Assembly (NCBI GenBank): GCA_948567375.1
Contig: OX419762.1
Location: forward strand, 16,560,001-16,624,000
Reading direction: 5' to 3'
Source: Lunularia cruciata
Taxonomy: Eukaryota; Streptophyta; Marchantiopsida; Lunulariales; Lunulariaceae
Length of the DNA stretch: 64,000 nucleotides
Positions within the stretch are counted from its first letter, which is position 1, and each line of letters begins with the position of its first letter. Under the pieces are notes generated by a model. That model saw nothing but the letters and a program-made list of their open reading frames with translations, searched no databases and was not told where the DNA came from. The position numbers were made by a program, and so were the translations under genes. Positions 1 to 12,300 of this stretch are shown here, one piece after another.

Positions 1-1597
1 AATCACGCTTCATCTGATTGATTTTATAATAACGAAGTGCCTACTGAATTCGTTGAGTTCGGGGGCGTACGTAAGAGCAACTTGTAAACTGAAGTCATCG
101 TGACATTGACACCCTGGTTTGTTCAAAGCAATCGGCGCAGGCAGTGCAGAAGCCTGATTCTGTCAGTGTTTCAATGACACTTTTGAACATTCAGCAATTG
201 GATCTCATGAAGTCAGAAGACTTCCTTGAAATTACTGTCGTCACTTAATAATCCCCAGGTGAGGCCTTGAGAAAAGAATATGAATTTAGTATTCGAGTCG
301 ATGGCTCTTCCCTTTGATCTCGCGGGGAGTTTGTACCTTTACTAATGTGAGTACATAAACTATTTATTGACGTTTGAGTCGAGGGCCACATTAACTTGAA
401 GTCCACTGGAAATGACTGTAAAACCAATGGAACTTAAGAAAAATTGGCTGAGACATTAGAAGCTGATATTTAGCAGACTACATGTCAGATGGAGGTGAAA
501 TAAAAAACCGATTATGGTTACACTTGTGCTTGAGTAAACTAAGGATTCATTCAAACGTATACTCTGTTGCCCCAATGACTATATATGAAGACAACATTCA
601 GTTAAAATTTCTGAGTTATGCAAAACATCTATTGCATAGACCTCTAATCTTTGCACTTACACAGAGTCAAGGGACTTTGTCCTTCGTAGTAATGACACGA
701 AGAACGATATCAGCTACTGAATTCGAACCTCGCCTCAAGCTTTTCAAATAAAAGAGCCACTTCAGTATCTGTCCGAAACACGTGACAGGAACCTGGTTGC
801 ATGAATCGATACGAGATTCTTGCATTCTTCAATAATGACTCTTCCGTTTCATATGTGCAGTACATCTGGTCGTGAACTCATGGTTTTTTATTCTCCAGTA
901 CAATGCTGTACAACCTATCGTTCCATCCGTTATTCCACTTTTCGTGTATACATCATTACGATCTTGTTCTGTTCTCGATGATTGAAATCTACTAAAATCC
1001 AGACATTTACAGATCGGCTTTCTGTAAAGTGGAAAATCTGGAGAAGCGTGCTTCGAATTCTCTTGCTTTTTTATGATCACATGATTTTCCCAAGCTCCTA
1101 GGACGGAAGATAGAACGGAAGGTAATGAAGGAACCCCAAGCGTAGCCTGCCACCTTTACTTTCATTACTTTCAAAGCAAGTTCTGCGGAGGGCAAACTGG
1201 AGTCGAAACCATTGGCAGTGTACATGTTATGTATCTCGTTTTCAGACTTCCTGCCTAGAGTACTCTCACACTGATCGCATGGTATATGTACACATGGATT
1301 CCGATCTGCTTAATTGAGGTCCATATCACACATAAAGGACCAGACATAAAACGCTTCGCATACGGCAGTCTATCTTTCTGCCGATCCTCGGGGTCTGACA
1401 ACGCCATTCCCTGCTACGACATATTCATTTGGAATTCGGGCTGTCTCTTACCGAATCTTGCTGGACGAAATAAGAGAAGTAATTCCAAGGCAATTTCCAA
1501 GTGGGCTGGCCAGGGTGGGAGAGAAGTTAGATTAAAGGCAGCCCAAGGGAGTAGCATTCAGTTCATATCCTCATCCTTGCAGCTTAATTACGTGACC
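1..1597. other. Intergenic / upstream region, no gene recognised
   Basis: Short open frames occur on both strands, but none has a recognisable domain, signal peptide or plausible splice chain. The stretch just before 1598 is presumably the promoter and leader of the Gnk2-like gene. The frame is open upstream to 1286, but that extension would place a long non-hydrophobic stretch before a good signal peptide, so I treat it as untranslated. Confidence 0.4.
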
Positions 1598-2218
1598 ATG
1601 GGACGAATCTCACGCTACAGCACACTAGTCTTAATGACGCTAGCCGCGTCCTTCAGTGGGTTCGCTCCTGGGCCACAACTCACATCCGGGTTCGCTCTGA
1701 CGAGCTCACAAATTGCATCGTACGAAAAGGAAGCAAACGATTTGTTCTTCAAACTGATCCATCCTTCCGTCCCCAAGTTCAGCCACTCATCTTTTGAAGG
1801 CAACCCTGGTCTGGAGCATGCGAAGGCGATCACTTATAGTCAGGAGGATGAACCATATTTCTTCTTCACAACATGCGATTTAGACCCACCACCACAGGAT
1901 GGATTCATCAAAAACAAGGCGACCATGCTGTCCTTGCTAGGGAAGTTGGCCCCTCAGACCAGCTACACAGCAATTAATATTTCAACATCTAGGGGTTCCA
2001 CTGCGGCCATAGGGGGAGCTCAATGCAATGGAACAGTTTGGGACAGGCACACTTATCGCGAGAGATGCAACTTCTGCTTAAATTATCTTTTGACAGATAA
2101 GTTCATGCTACCCGGCTGTAACGGGACAAAAGGCTATAGTACTGGAATCGACCTTGGAAAAGTAGTCAACCCCAATGCCCTGGTCAATTGCACAGTTAGC
2201 TTCAGTATTGCTACTTGA
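1598..2218 (+). CDS. Secreted Gnk2-like (DUF26) cysteine-rich protein
   Basis: Single-exon frame of 206 aa. The start at 1598 (GACCATGG, a good plant context) is chosen because it begins a signal peptide: a basic MGRISRYS followed by a hydrophobic stretch to about residue 22, with a possible cleavage site near residue 33. The mature part carries one diverged Gnk2-homologous domain with six cysteines (93, 143, 157, 160, 174, 198), enough for three disulfides. Family landmarks are AQC at 141-143 and the C-x2-C-L step at 157-161. The spacing C143-x13-C157 is longer than the usual C-x8-C. Four N-glycosylation sequons (NIS, NGT twice, NCT) fit an apoplastic protein. Family members include the mannose-binding antifungal ginkbilobin-2 and the ectodomains of CRK kinases and plasmodesmal PDLPs. 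There is no kinase or membrane helix here, so it is a secreted, ginkbilobin-like form. Antifungal activity is inference only. Confidence 0.62.
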   Translation: MGRISRYSTLVLMTLAASFSGFAPGPQLTSGFALTSSQIASYEKEANDLFFKLIHPSVPKFSHSSFEGNPGLEHAKAITYSQEDEPYFFFTTCDLDPPPQDGFIKNKATMLSLLGKLAPQTSYTAINISTSRGSTAAIGGAQCNGTVWDRHTYRERCNFCLNYLLTDKFMLPGCNGTKGYSTGIDLGKVVNPNALVNCTVSFSIAT

Positions 2219-4314
2219 TCTATGCACATCACTTGTTACATTTGCTGTTAGTGCACCTACCAAAGGCTTGTCTATGGCTTTCTGGCCGGAGAGTAATTTG
2301 AGGGTTGAAAACTCATGTGAAAGCCACTTGTCAGTTGCAGCAGTGACAGTACTAGTAACATCATACTCGAACAATGCACTGCGGAACCGAAGTGATTGGC
2401 TCGATTCAATCCCTTCAATATGCATAACTCTATTATATATGGCATCAAATTTCGCTTCGACCTTAAATTTCGGAGGTGTCATAGGGGGTAGCAAATGTAG
2501 TTTTACTCATCCACGGCCCTTCCGGTTGAATATAATAACATGCACACACTTTGGTATCATATGATTCGTTTGATTGATTCACATGTTGCAAGTTGATCGG
2601 TTTATATCTTGTTCCACCAGATTTTGCTCACCTGTATAAGTGTTTGCCCTGGTCCCAGTTGTGGTGGCTGAAGAAGCCGAGGAAAAGTATACGTGGGGAG
2701 ATGAAAAGTTCCTGATTTTTGTCGACAAAATCCCGTACATTCGAAAAGAGTTCATACATTATCGATTATAGCGGATGTAGCTATTGTATATGGAATCAAA
2801 TGCATGCAGGCATGCAGCGAACGTTCAGTGGGCCCGCAACATGTAAAAGCAAACAAAGTAGGGCTTACTGTGTAGTCGACCTACATCTATCTTGTCATTG
2901 TTAGTCACGTCATTAATATAGTCGTCACTGCTGTTGCCTCGATCTAAACGTCATAAAATTGAGTTCTGGAACTTCACATCTCCGCTGGTTACTAATACGG
3001 CTGACGGCTAGGGGCGTATGTGGACAGTTTTGGACCTTCACAAGCATCTTATTACCACCTTCTCAGCTGATTGAAGTAATTGAGGTGGCCTCTTATTTTT
3101 TAATCACGCACCAAACTGTCGATTTTTAGTACTTATCTATATATGAAAGCTGGACTCTTCAGTGGAGGGCTTGTATTTACATTTCTGGTGATTCCTCCAC
3201 GGGATCGTAAACCAGGGTGGATTAGTCCTTTAACTCTAGCTTCAGCAACCGAAATGGATTGGAAACGGGTTCATTTCCGTTGGTGTAGCTGAGATCGATA
3301 AAGAAGTTGATCACTAACACATGATTGTGAATTCAAATTCTTTGAGAACCGTGGGATTTATCCCTATACCAGTTAGCGCCCTGCTTTGAACTGAGCAATA
3401 CTTTGGAAAAGATGAGTTCAACAGTAATCAAACAAGATAGCTGCATCAATGCTAGTGATTGTACATGAACACTAAGTACTCTCTGCAGAAGAAGTAATAA
3501 GTAAGGAAACGTCCAGTGACTGTTGTTTAATGTACAGATTCCACTACTTGCGCACAGTAATTACTTCCCAGTGAGGACCAATTCATAGAAGATAAACTAG
3601 AAAGTATAATATAAAGTAAAATATAAAAAGTATAACTAGAAAGTATAAAAAGTATAATATATTGGATGAAGACTTCTGCTGCGTTTCCCCGATTACTGAA
3701 CGCTCTATCTCAATATGTCAAAGTCGATGAAATGTCCGAATCAGGCATGGGCAAGAAGACCGCGTCTGTAGTGGATCGAGTCGCTGGAGACCTGCAAAGG
3801 GATAGGCTTCCACGACCGGTTCGTGGTTTTGGCAGTCTTCTTTACTATTATCCAAAATAAAAACTAATAGCATCGAACTAACAGTGAATCTTATTTCAAG
3901 GTGGAAACTTAATTCGGATGATCCTCGATGCCAATACAGATCATCTGAACGTCGATTTGACTTGACTTTTTCTCTATTCACTCGTGTTCGCGCTCCTTCC
4001 GCCGAATTTCTCAAAGTGCGGTTCTTCACCATCTTTATCTTCATTATATCGCATCATCCATTTGCGCAGCCACTGTGCAAGGGAAGACGACGCTATTTAT
4101 CCCACGACAGTTCTGTGGAGAATGAGAGTCGATCCCATTCATGTCTACAACATCGACTACAACAACATAAACCACTGCCTATCTAAAAGCCGAGAGTATC
4201 TATTGTCTTTTTCATCGGTAGATCAACACATACGTCTCTTGATACATCCTCTCCACAAAAACAGGATCCAATTTCCTGTAGCAGGTGGAAATCTGTTTGA
4301 CAGATCGATTTAGT
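2219..4314. other. Intergenic region between Gnk2-like and PR-10 genes
   Basis: No protein family is recognisable on either strand. It holds the 3' flank of the Gnk2-like gene, an AT-rich repeat at 3594-3663, and the promoter and leader of the PR-10 gene. I could not single out a convincing TATA box for that gene. Confidence 0.4.
3594..3663. repeat. AT-rich degenerate short tandem repeat
   Basis: Iterations of AACTAGAAAGTATAA and shorter variants such as AAAAAGTATAA, imperfectly repeated over about 70 bp. It sits some 650 bp upstream of the PR-10 start codon. Confidence 0.6.
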
Positions 4315-5462
4315 ATGTCGACGTTTACTATCGTGTGTGAGTTGGCAATGCCTGCTTCTCGATTGTGGACTGCATTGAAAAATTTTCACCTGATTTTTCC
4401 CAATCTTGCTCCAGGGACGGGAGATAACATGCAAGTCATTGAAGGAGCACCAGGAGAAGCCGGTTCAATTACCCTAACCACTTTTGGAGCAAGTAAGAAA
4501 GCACATGCTCGTTCGATTGTCTTGAATGCATGATTCCTTTCCCGTGCGCTTCACATTGTTTTCTTGGGTCAATTCTTATTTGTTTTGAAGCTCATGGGAC
4601 TCTCGTTAGAATCAGGATCAAACGTGCGTGTTTCTCAATTACAAGTTACTGATTCGGAGGATACTTAGATTCCGTGCTGAATTGAAGAATAACAGTTTTA
4701 TTTGTGAATTTCATTATAGAAGACTTCTGGTTTTTTAATGAGAGAATAAATAGACGAAGTGAGAACGTTGTAGCCTGTAAAGGGGAAACACAGGATTTCC
4801 ACCATGATTATCTGCCATGAATGCAATAGTGAGTCATTTGCACAGACAGTTTGCTGCACCAGATTGCAAGAAGCAATTGTTTTTCTTCTCCCCGATCAAT
4901 AATGAATAGGTTCGTATTCCAGCTAGAGATTCGTATGGGCTTATCAGAAGTATCAGAAGTAAGGACATGGGAAACTTTCTGCTGTGGTTCAAACGAAGTC
5001 GTACGGGTGGGGACGGAACGTTGTCCCTCTCGGAATTTCAAGTTTGACGTCAAGCTTAGAATGAACTATCAGGTGGCTGCGTAGGTATACTTCTGATTGA
5101 TGCAAGGCTATGGGAATTGAATTGACTAAGTTGACGAGTTCCGAGATGTCATTGCAGCCGCCGGCGTCCCGAGCGGTGCATTTGCAAAGGAAAAGATATT
5201 GACCGTGGACGAAGATAACCTGAGCATTGATTCTGCGGAGATCGAAGGAGGACACCTTGCTCTGGGCTTCAGGAAATGGCAATCTTCCACAAAGCTGTAT
5301 CCATTAACAGAGAACAAGGTGAAGCTGGAGCTTATTATCAACTACGAGGGCGATAGTGGTCCAGTTTGCGATATGGCGCTTGAGCAAACGAAGGAAGGAC
5401 TACCCCTCATGTTCAAAGGAGCAGAATTGTATATCCTTTCTCAAGGTCTCTTCACTCAGTAG
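4315..5462 (+). CDS. PR-10 / Bet v 1-like protein, two exons
   Basis: Exon 1 is 4315-4492 and exon 2 is 5131-5462, separated by a 638-bp GT-AG intron (donor GTAAGA, acceptor CTAAG). Joined, they give 169 aa, close to the roughly 155-165 aa usual for PR-10/MLP proteins. The intron falls after the first base of codon 60. A single phase-1 intron near codon 62 is the hallmark of PR-10 genes, and this supports the model strongly. Family features in order: an N-terminal beta strand ending in PASRLW, the glycine loop around residues 43-51 (EGAPGEAGS), the KEKI-VDEDN strand at 79-89, and a C-terminal amphipathic helix (about 139-164). The fold makes a hydrophobic cavity that binds cytokinins, flavonoids, sterols or alkaloid precursors in the cytosol. 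Ligand and any enzyme activity cannot be inferred here. The family also includes norcoclaurine-synthase-like and MLP members. Confidence 0.9.
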
Positions 5463-7202
5463 AAAGCTGTCTTTACTATAAGGAAACTCACTTCGGTGAT
5501 ACACTTTGAGAAACTCCTGTAGTGAACGCTCCAGGAGTATGATGTTTGTGGGCACTTCGAATACTTCCAGAAAGTCGAAGAGATACAGAAGTCCTTACAG
5601 TACTACCAAGTTGTTGCAATAGTGTCTGCCACCAGTGCTCACAATACCCATCTCCAGAGAGCAAATGACAGTTGTTCTCAGAGCTATTTACTGATGCTTC
5701 ATGCACACCTTTCCTAACTATTCTGGATTGCACTATTTGGTTCATTAACTTCTAAATTTTTCATTCTTATTTGTGATGGATAACGTTGTTTTACAGTAAT
5801 TAATAATGCTAAGTAATATCATTAATTACTACTTTCAAAGTAACCTTAAAGAATACACTGAAATTTATTAAGATACAGAAGTAAAATAAAAGTTTTCTAT
5901 TGGAGATTTGCAACTTGAATGTTGCTTGTGTTCTATTCTGTTCTACTAATTGATTCTATAATCCAGCATAAGCATCAAAGGGCATGCTGATAAACATTCC
6001 TACGAATATTAAGATTATTATGGCCCCTTATCATACATATTCCAACATAGAATATACATAATTCAAAATTCCAACATTCCTAGAATCATTCTTATAATAT
6101 TCTAACATTCTTAGTATGTATGTAAATATTCAGATATTCTCCCTATCTTTTTGGAGTATGATAATGTTACTGGTATTCCAATATTCAACAAATATTCCCT
6201 AAACAAAGACTACCCCAATCATTGTTTATACCTTAAACGTTTCTCGGGGCCTCTATTAGTGTGGACCACAGTATTACGTATGCACACTAATCAAATGTAC
6301 ACATTAATTACGAATAGAAATGTACATCTTTTATCCATACTCAAGCTGCTTTGTCATTCGTCATAATAAGTTTCTTATTGGGGGTCCTGTCCATAATAGT
6401 ACCTCTGAATAGATTTCTACAATTTGACCTGCTCCAAATGGAACCTGTCCACTAAATTTTGTTCATTTCTCTTATTCTAGAAGATAAACAGTTTTCATGC
6501 AGTTCCAGTTCCTTCATTTCATGCTATTGAATCTCCTTTCCTTCTTTTCTCTCTTCCCCTTTCATTCTTTTCTTAAGCACACCTCTTTCCTTCCTTTGCT
6601 CTTTCTCTCTTGCCTTATATTTCCTTGTGAACATCTTGCGATTGGATCCATAAATATTCACTAGCAAATGTTCATGTCCAACGGACAGCTTATGATATCT
6701 GATTTTAGAAATATTCATTTTCAATGGATAGTCTATGAGGATTGATTTTACAATTCTACATATCTAAATATTTCTTTTAAGACAATATTTGAAGTAGTTC
6801 CACTATCACCTCCTTGGATTTTCCCATCCTAACTAAGATTTTATTATCTTCTTGGAGTTTCCTATCTTTCATCAAAATTTTAACATTTTTGTAAGAGGTA
6901 TTCCTTCACCAATATTTTAACATTTTCAAAGGAGGTACTCTTGAGAGAGCAAAGTAGAGGTAGAGCCGACAGTGGGTGAGGATTGGTTGTTGCAAGTAAG
7001 GACCAACGTGAGGCATTGTCTGATCTTGCGAAAACTGACCATATGAGACAGCCAATCAGAAGGAGGCCGGAACGAGGTCCGTCAACTCGTCCTTAGATAT
7101 ATAGGCATACGAGAACAGATGCAGTTCCAGAACGGTTTATCTAGAACTCATGAGGTACAAATGATCGATAAACAAGATGTACATAATTGACAATGTTAAA
7201 AT

Positions 7203-7410
7203 AGTGAGAAATTCATAAGGAAGAATGCATCGAATGTAACTTGAAGCATAAGCATAATTGAAACAAATTGAGAGAATGCATCGAATGTCAATTAAAATAG
7301 TGAGAAATTCATAAGGAAGAATGCATCGAATGTAACTTGAAGCAAAGGCATAATTGAAACAAATTGAGAGAATGCATCGAATGTAACTTGAAGCAAAGGC
7401 ATAATTGAAA
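7203..7410. repeat. Tandem repeat, higher-order, about 96-bp period
   Basis: A block starting TAGTGAGAAATTCATAAGG recurs with a spacing of about 96 bp (first copy near 7203, second near 7299). A shorter inner unit holding GAATGCATCGAATGT and CATAATTGAAACA appears four and three times. The reverse strand reads through as a repetitive open frame, which is a by-product of the repeat and not a gene. Confidence 0.8.
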
Positions 7411-7899
7411 CAGACTGAGAATAACATATGGCTAACAGACTAGTAAACCACTATGAAATTGAAAGCTCTAGGCAAACAACTGCGAGAAATAGATAACACT
7501 ATGTAAAAGACTGTCAGGAAGCAGTGCGTGAGCGATAAAAATAAAAAACGTGGGCTGGAGTCGGGTAGGAACACTGTATACCCAAGAGGTCCCATGAATC
7601 ACGGAAAAAGCGAAGGAAAAATAATAGGGAGTGAATTAGCCAGGGAATGGAGGAGTAGAACAATGCGAGAGTTATAGGATGGTGTGGCTGCAAAAACCTG
7701 TTGAAATGTAACAGGGTAATGAAAGCGAAGCAAAAGAAGACAGGATATAAAGTATATCACAACAAGCGCTATGGACGTTTGAGTCCTGAGACGCTAAATC
7801 GCAAAAGGGAAGCAGAAAGCAGCTATAGTAAACCTTCACGAATACACCTGTAACTTCATTGGTGCCGAAGTAGTTGAGCAATTGTCAGTACTCCTCATA

Positions 7900-7989
7900 T
7901 CGAGTTTCTGTTCAAAAACTCATTAGTGCCAAGGCAAACTCATGTCGAGTTTCTATTCAAAAACTCATTAGTGCCAAGGCAAACTCGGT
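7900..7989. repeat. Two-copy 45-bp tandem repeat
   Basis: Two adjacent near-identical 45-bp units beginning TCGAGTTTCT and holding CTCATTAGTGCCAAGGCAAA. They differ at very few positions, so the duplication is fairly recent. They produce a duplicated peptide in the + frame that is probably not expressed. Confidence 0.85.
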
Positions 7990-9321
7990 TGCTCTACTAA
8001 AATGCCGTTCAAAAATAATGGTAATGTCAAAAAGAACCGAGGTGGAAGTGTGGAAAGCAAGGACAAGCAAAAGTGCAGGCATGCACTTCAGCGCTAGAGT
8101 CTTAACCGCATAATGAGGATCAGTCCAGAAAGAAAAGAATCCACATGAGTAAGATGAGGGAAGAAATCTAGACATACCTGATGGATTCCTGAAATCACCA
8201 ACATTCATTAGTAAAGAGAAAGTCCAGGACACAACAATGGGAAAGAGTCAAGCAGAGGTTTGCCAGTGATACGAGAATGGAGCAAGAAAACTGCACGGGA
8301 AGGGGATGAGTCAACTGAAGCGGGAAAAGCAGAGGTGAAGTGAATGAAGGTGAAGCATACAGTATATATATGAATTCAGAAGTCAAGGACTCCCAAACAA
8401 CAGTATGGTATACGGGCCTCGTCCTTAGATATATAGAGTATGGAGTACCCAGACGACTTCACAGTACTTTCATAGCTCCTAGGTGGATGCAGGACTTGCT
8501 AGCTTAGAACTGCTGCACATTAAATGACATGAATTCAAGTTCTGGGGACTTCGCACCCCCTCGCCTCAACCGATTTTCCTAAACCAATCGTCGAAACCAC
8601 TATAAAGATGGTCACCACTAAGAGAATTGAAATTGATGCATGATTGCGAAATCCTCGAAGCTCCAATGTTCAACAGAAGAATCAGTTATTGCACAATATG
8701 AATCCGAGTTGCAACTTTATACAAAATGATGTTCCACAAAGTGGCCCGAGCCATGTGGCTCCCGGCCACCAGATTGACGACGTGATGGTTCAACTATTGC
8801 ATTCCGAAGCGTACTTCTGTAATCTGCCGCAACTACAGGTCTCCATGTCAAGGTCGGCTCTTTCTCTATGTCTACAAAATTCCTTTAGTACAAGTCAATC
8901 TTCAATTCTACTCAGATAGACCAACATGTCCGAGTGGAGGTCTTTGTCCTAGCTGACAAAGTTCTATTTCAAGAGTGCTACACTACTCAAACCCTGATGA
9001 TTTGCAACCCTTCTTTTCGTGGTTGGGCAATCTCTGTGGACCAAAGTATATACAATTGTACAGGTTACAGACACCATGGCTGTAAATACGAAAAGTGGTT
9101 CACGAGTACTCCAACTTCAAACTCTTGACTTGCATTTTGTGGCTTCCTGTTAGCTTTGAAATTGTCCCTTCGCGGTGGTTGTTTCGAAACTTGTCGTTCA
9201 AATCAATAATAGACCAGCACGAGGTCCAAGCTTAGAGTGTTGTAGATAGACTTGAAACGGGACGATCCTGCGTTCGAAGCAAGAACTTACACAGTACAAC
9301 CCGGTTGGAGATATCACTCAA

Positions 9322-12300
9322 CTACCGGTTCTGGAAGTTGAGATATTTGATTGACACCATGAAGACCCCGGCAAACAGAAGTGGGAAGACGAGCAGCATA
9401 ATGGCCACTACTGGTAGGAAGTCGTATTCGTAACCAAAGCTGGCTTTGACGAAGTCCTTCACCCTCACCTCTTCACCAGTGCCAGTGAGTCTCAATGTGG
9501 TCTCCACAGTGCCGAACTGGGTGACAACGAGACCGTAGATTGTCCAAGCAACTGGGCAAATCCAGTAGTACCAGATCCACCAGCCAGGAATTCTCTGCAT
9601 CAGAGCACAGATACGCGTAAGCTTTGCTACAATATTGACCATCTTTATACTCGCAGGCTACCTTGGGTATAAACTAACCGTCGTCCAAAGGACGACTGTT
9701 ATAAGGGAAACGAGCAGGACCTACCTACTTTGGTTGATCTTTTCCTTCAGGACTGGACACAGGCCCTTCATGCTTACGAAGTTAAAAACACCTCAAAACC
9801 CTCTTAGTCCAAGAGGTGTGATGGCATAGACAGAGAATTACCTGCTTACTGATCACGAACCCTGAAAACAGATTGAATATAGAATAGAAGAAAGCAGATA
9901 CGATCGCAGCAATGTTGTGATTCGGCGTGAGACCGACCGCCATCATTCCGTAGAAGGTGAAGTAAAGGAATGTGAAGAACATGAAGTACATATACCAAAA
10001 GAACTTTGCAACGGTCCATTCATAGTTGATCAGTGTGTATGTCACAACTGAGTAGATTACAACTTGGGCAAAGCAGTAAGGAACTTCGATCAGGACCTGC
10101 ATAAGCAACGAACTCGGAACTTAGTGGTCATAAAGTGATGAAGGGATGAAGCTGAGCTAGAAATGCAAGAGTCCGCACCCTTAGAGAGACAAAATTCCTC
10201 AAACATGTAACTCTGTCGGAATGAAATAAGGATGTAAAATTTGGCAACGGAGAAGGCCCCGTACCTGCGCTATGGCATAAGGGTAAGCTGAGTACATTCC
10301 AGCAGCTCGCTCTCTATAAAACACTGTGCGCTCAGTTGCAACTACGGGCTGCACTGTGGACGCATTGTTGATCCCAATAAATAAAACAGCACCAAGCATT
10401 GATCCCATGATACTGAAGACGTTTGATTGTGTATCTCTGCAAGAATATAGCCAGCTCATCGATATCAAGTTGGTGCCTAACGTTGTTTGATCTGCCTGAC
10501 AAGTCAATGTCCATGAATACGTTCAACATGCATGGGTTAGTAGGATATGCATACAAACAAAAGTTCATAACCATGTGTTGATGAACCTCGGAGACAGCTA
10601 AAACCATCAGGTATTTCGACTGGCTGCCGACAAGTTAACTTCTGCCGAATCATCACGGGAATTGGACTCTTGAAATATATGTCATACTCCATAAGAAGTT
10701 TGAACTATGAAAATTGCAACAGAAGTATATTCAGTGCAGGGATTCTAAGGTACCGTTTCATTCCGAGCCTCCAAAAAATGGTACCAAAAAGTAAAGCTGC
10801 GAGGACAGTAAACAAGAATCGGACGTTGTTGTATTCGGGGCTGCGCCAGTAGGTGATATTTTGCTTCCATAAACAAGCGGCCGTTTGGGTCCAGAATGGT
10901 TGAGAGAATTGCGAAGGGAAATACAAGTCTTTCGATCCAGCAGGTGGAGTGCTTAGTTCACGAACGACAGACTTGTTCATCCTGCAGAATTGTTCAACGT
11001 GTGAGTGCCTGGGTTGGATAAATCCTTAACTCTTGTCAAAGTATCCTAACTATTGCCGAATCTTGATCACAAGACCTTCTGTTGCAACAAATGCGAAGAT
11101 GGTTGAAGAACTCACTGGGCCAAAGATGAATTAGCGTAAAGGTCTGCAAAATCAACTTCCAGACGTTGTTCCACGGCAACAGACGAGACCTCTAACATCC
11201 AGGTTGCTGGATTGTATCCTTCCTTGATTTTGGGTATACCTGGTATGGCCTGGAGAAAATCATGACAACCGCATAGATAAGAAGACAATGCCTTCCTTTC
11301 TTGAAAGGGTAGATTCTCCTTTCATCTACTCCGCTATGAAACCCACATTTCACGGTGTCGAAAACCTTCACTCCAGGTAATGAGTCTAAAGTAATCCAAA
11401 TCCGTTCCACCAAATTGCTGGAAGGGGCTTGGGATATTTACCTCAAAGTACTCCACAAGTTTATGAGAGTGACGTCCTAATGGACCGGCGTATATAACTT
11501 GCCCGCCCCGCTTCATGAGCAGTAACTGCAAATTGACAACGCCAATTGTTAATGACTTCTCTGCAAGGAACTATCTGAGGTGAAGGAGTGCTGGAACCTG
11601 AAAGCTTTACAGTACTTATGTAGTGAAATAAGGCAGACATACATAGAGCCATATTGAACTTATGGATACCCGTGCCTTCATGGACATTGAACAGAAATGT
11701 TGACATTAGTGTCTGACAATAAAGTATGTTACCTCGTCAAAAGCTTCAAAAATATCGATACTGGGTTGATGGATCGTGCAAACGACAGTCCGGCCAGTGT
11801 CGACAGTGTTGCGCACACATCTCATTACGATGGCAGCTGCTCTTGCATCCAGACCTGAAGTAGGCTCGTCCATGAATATAATGGAGGGGTTGGCTACAAG
11901 CTCTACAGCAATGGTCAACCTCTTACGCTGCTCCGTAGACAAACCAGAGAGACCCGGTAGACCAACAAGGGCGTCTTTGACAGGAGTGAGCTCCACCAGA
12001 TCCATAACTTGCTGTACAAATAACTGCAGAATTCCAAAGAAACTTCATAGATTAGTGATGAAGACAAAGGGACAAGAGCTTCAAGAAACTAAAATAGAAG
12101 GCCATGGGCTCCTGAAATGGAAGTTCTGGATATGCCTAGGGCCTGGAGTTTCGGTCTATACCTCTTTCTTACTCTTGTCAATGTTTCTGTCCAGACGAAG
12201 CCATGCGCTATATACAAGGGATTCAAACACAGTAACTTGCGGAGAGTGAATGTCGTTCTGCTCACAGTAACCCGAAATCCGGGCAAAAGTCTCTTGCTTC

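Larger units (their letters stand above)
7086..8436. repeat. 1.35-kb interval bounded by a 19-bp direct repeat with TATA-like motif
   Basis: CTCGTCCTTAGATATATAG occurs identically at 7086-7104 and 8418-8436. Both copies hold a TATATAG box, and the sequence after each is loosely similar (purine-rich, with CATACGAGAA against AGTATGGAG). It could be the remains of two LTR core promoters around a short non-autonomous element, or an old local duplication. No primer binding site or coding sequence was found between them. Confidence 0.35.
5463..9321. other. AT-rich intergenic region with repeats
   Basis: Between PR-10 and the 3' end of the PDR gene. Contents: low-complexity AT-rich DNA (5.8-6.2 kb), a polypyrimidine run (6535-6620), the tandem repeats at 7203-7410 and 7900-7989, and a pair of 19-bp direct repeats at 7086 and 8418. 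Open frames at 8644-8919 and 8934-9128 (+) match nothing I know and have no splice partner. The last part up to 9321 should hold the 3' UTR of the minus-strand PDR gene. Confidence 0.45.

Noticed and set aside
7137-7427. Minus-strand frame with a repeated SSYIRCIL peptide
   Set aside because: It is a translation of the tandem repeat at 7203-7410; no start context, homologue or codon bias.
8644-9128. Two successive plus-strand frames near the PDR 3' end
   Set aside because: They are in different frames without plausible splice sites and resemble no protein family.
11192-11440. SLPGVKVF in PDR intron 17, resembling the family motif AIPGVPKI
   Set aside because: The true motif ([21 protein letters not shown]) is found in exon 18 at 11249-11116 in phase, so the intronic match is coincidence.
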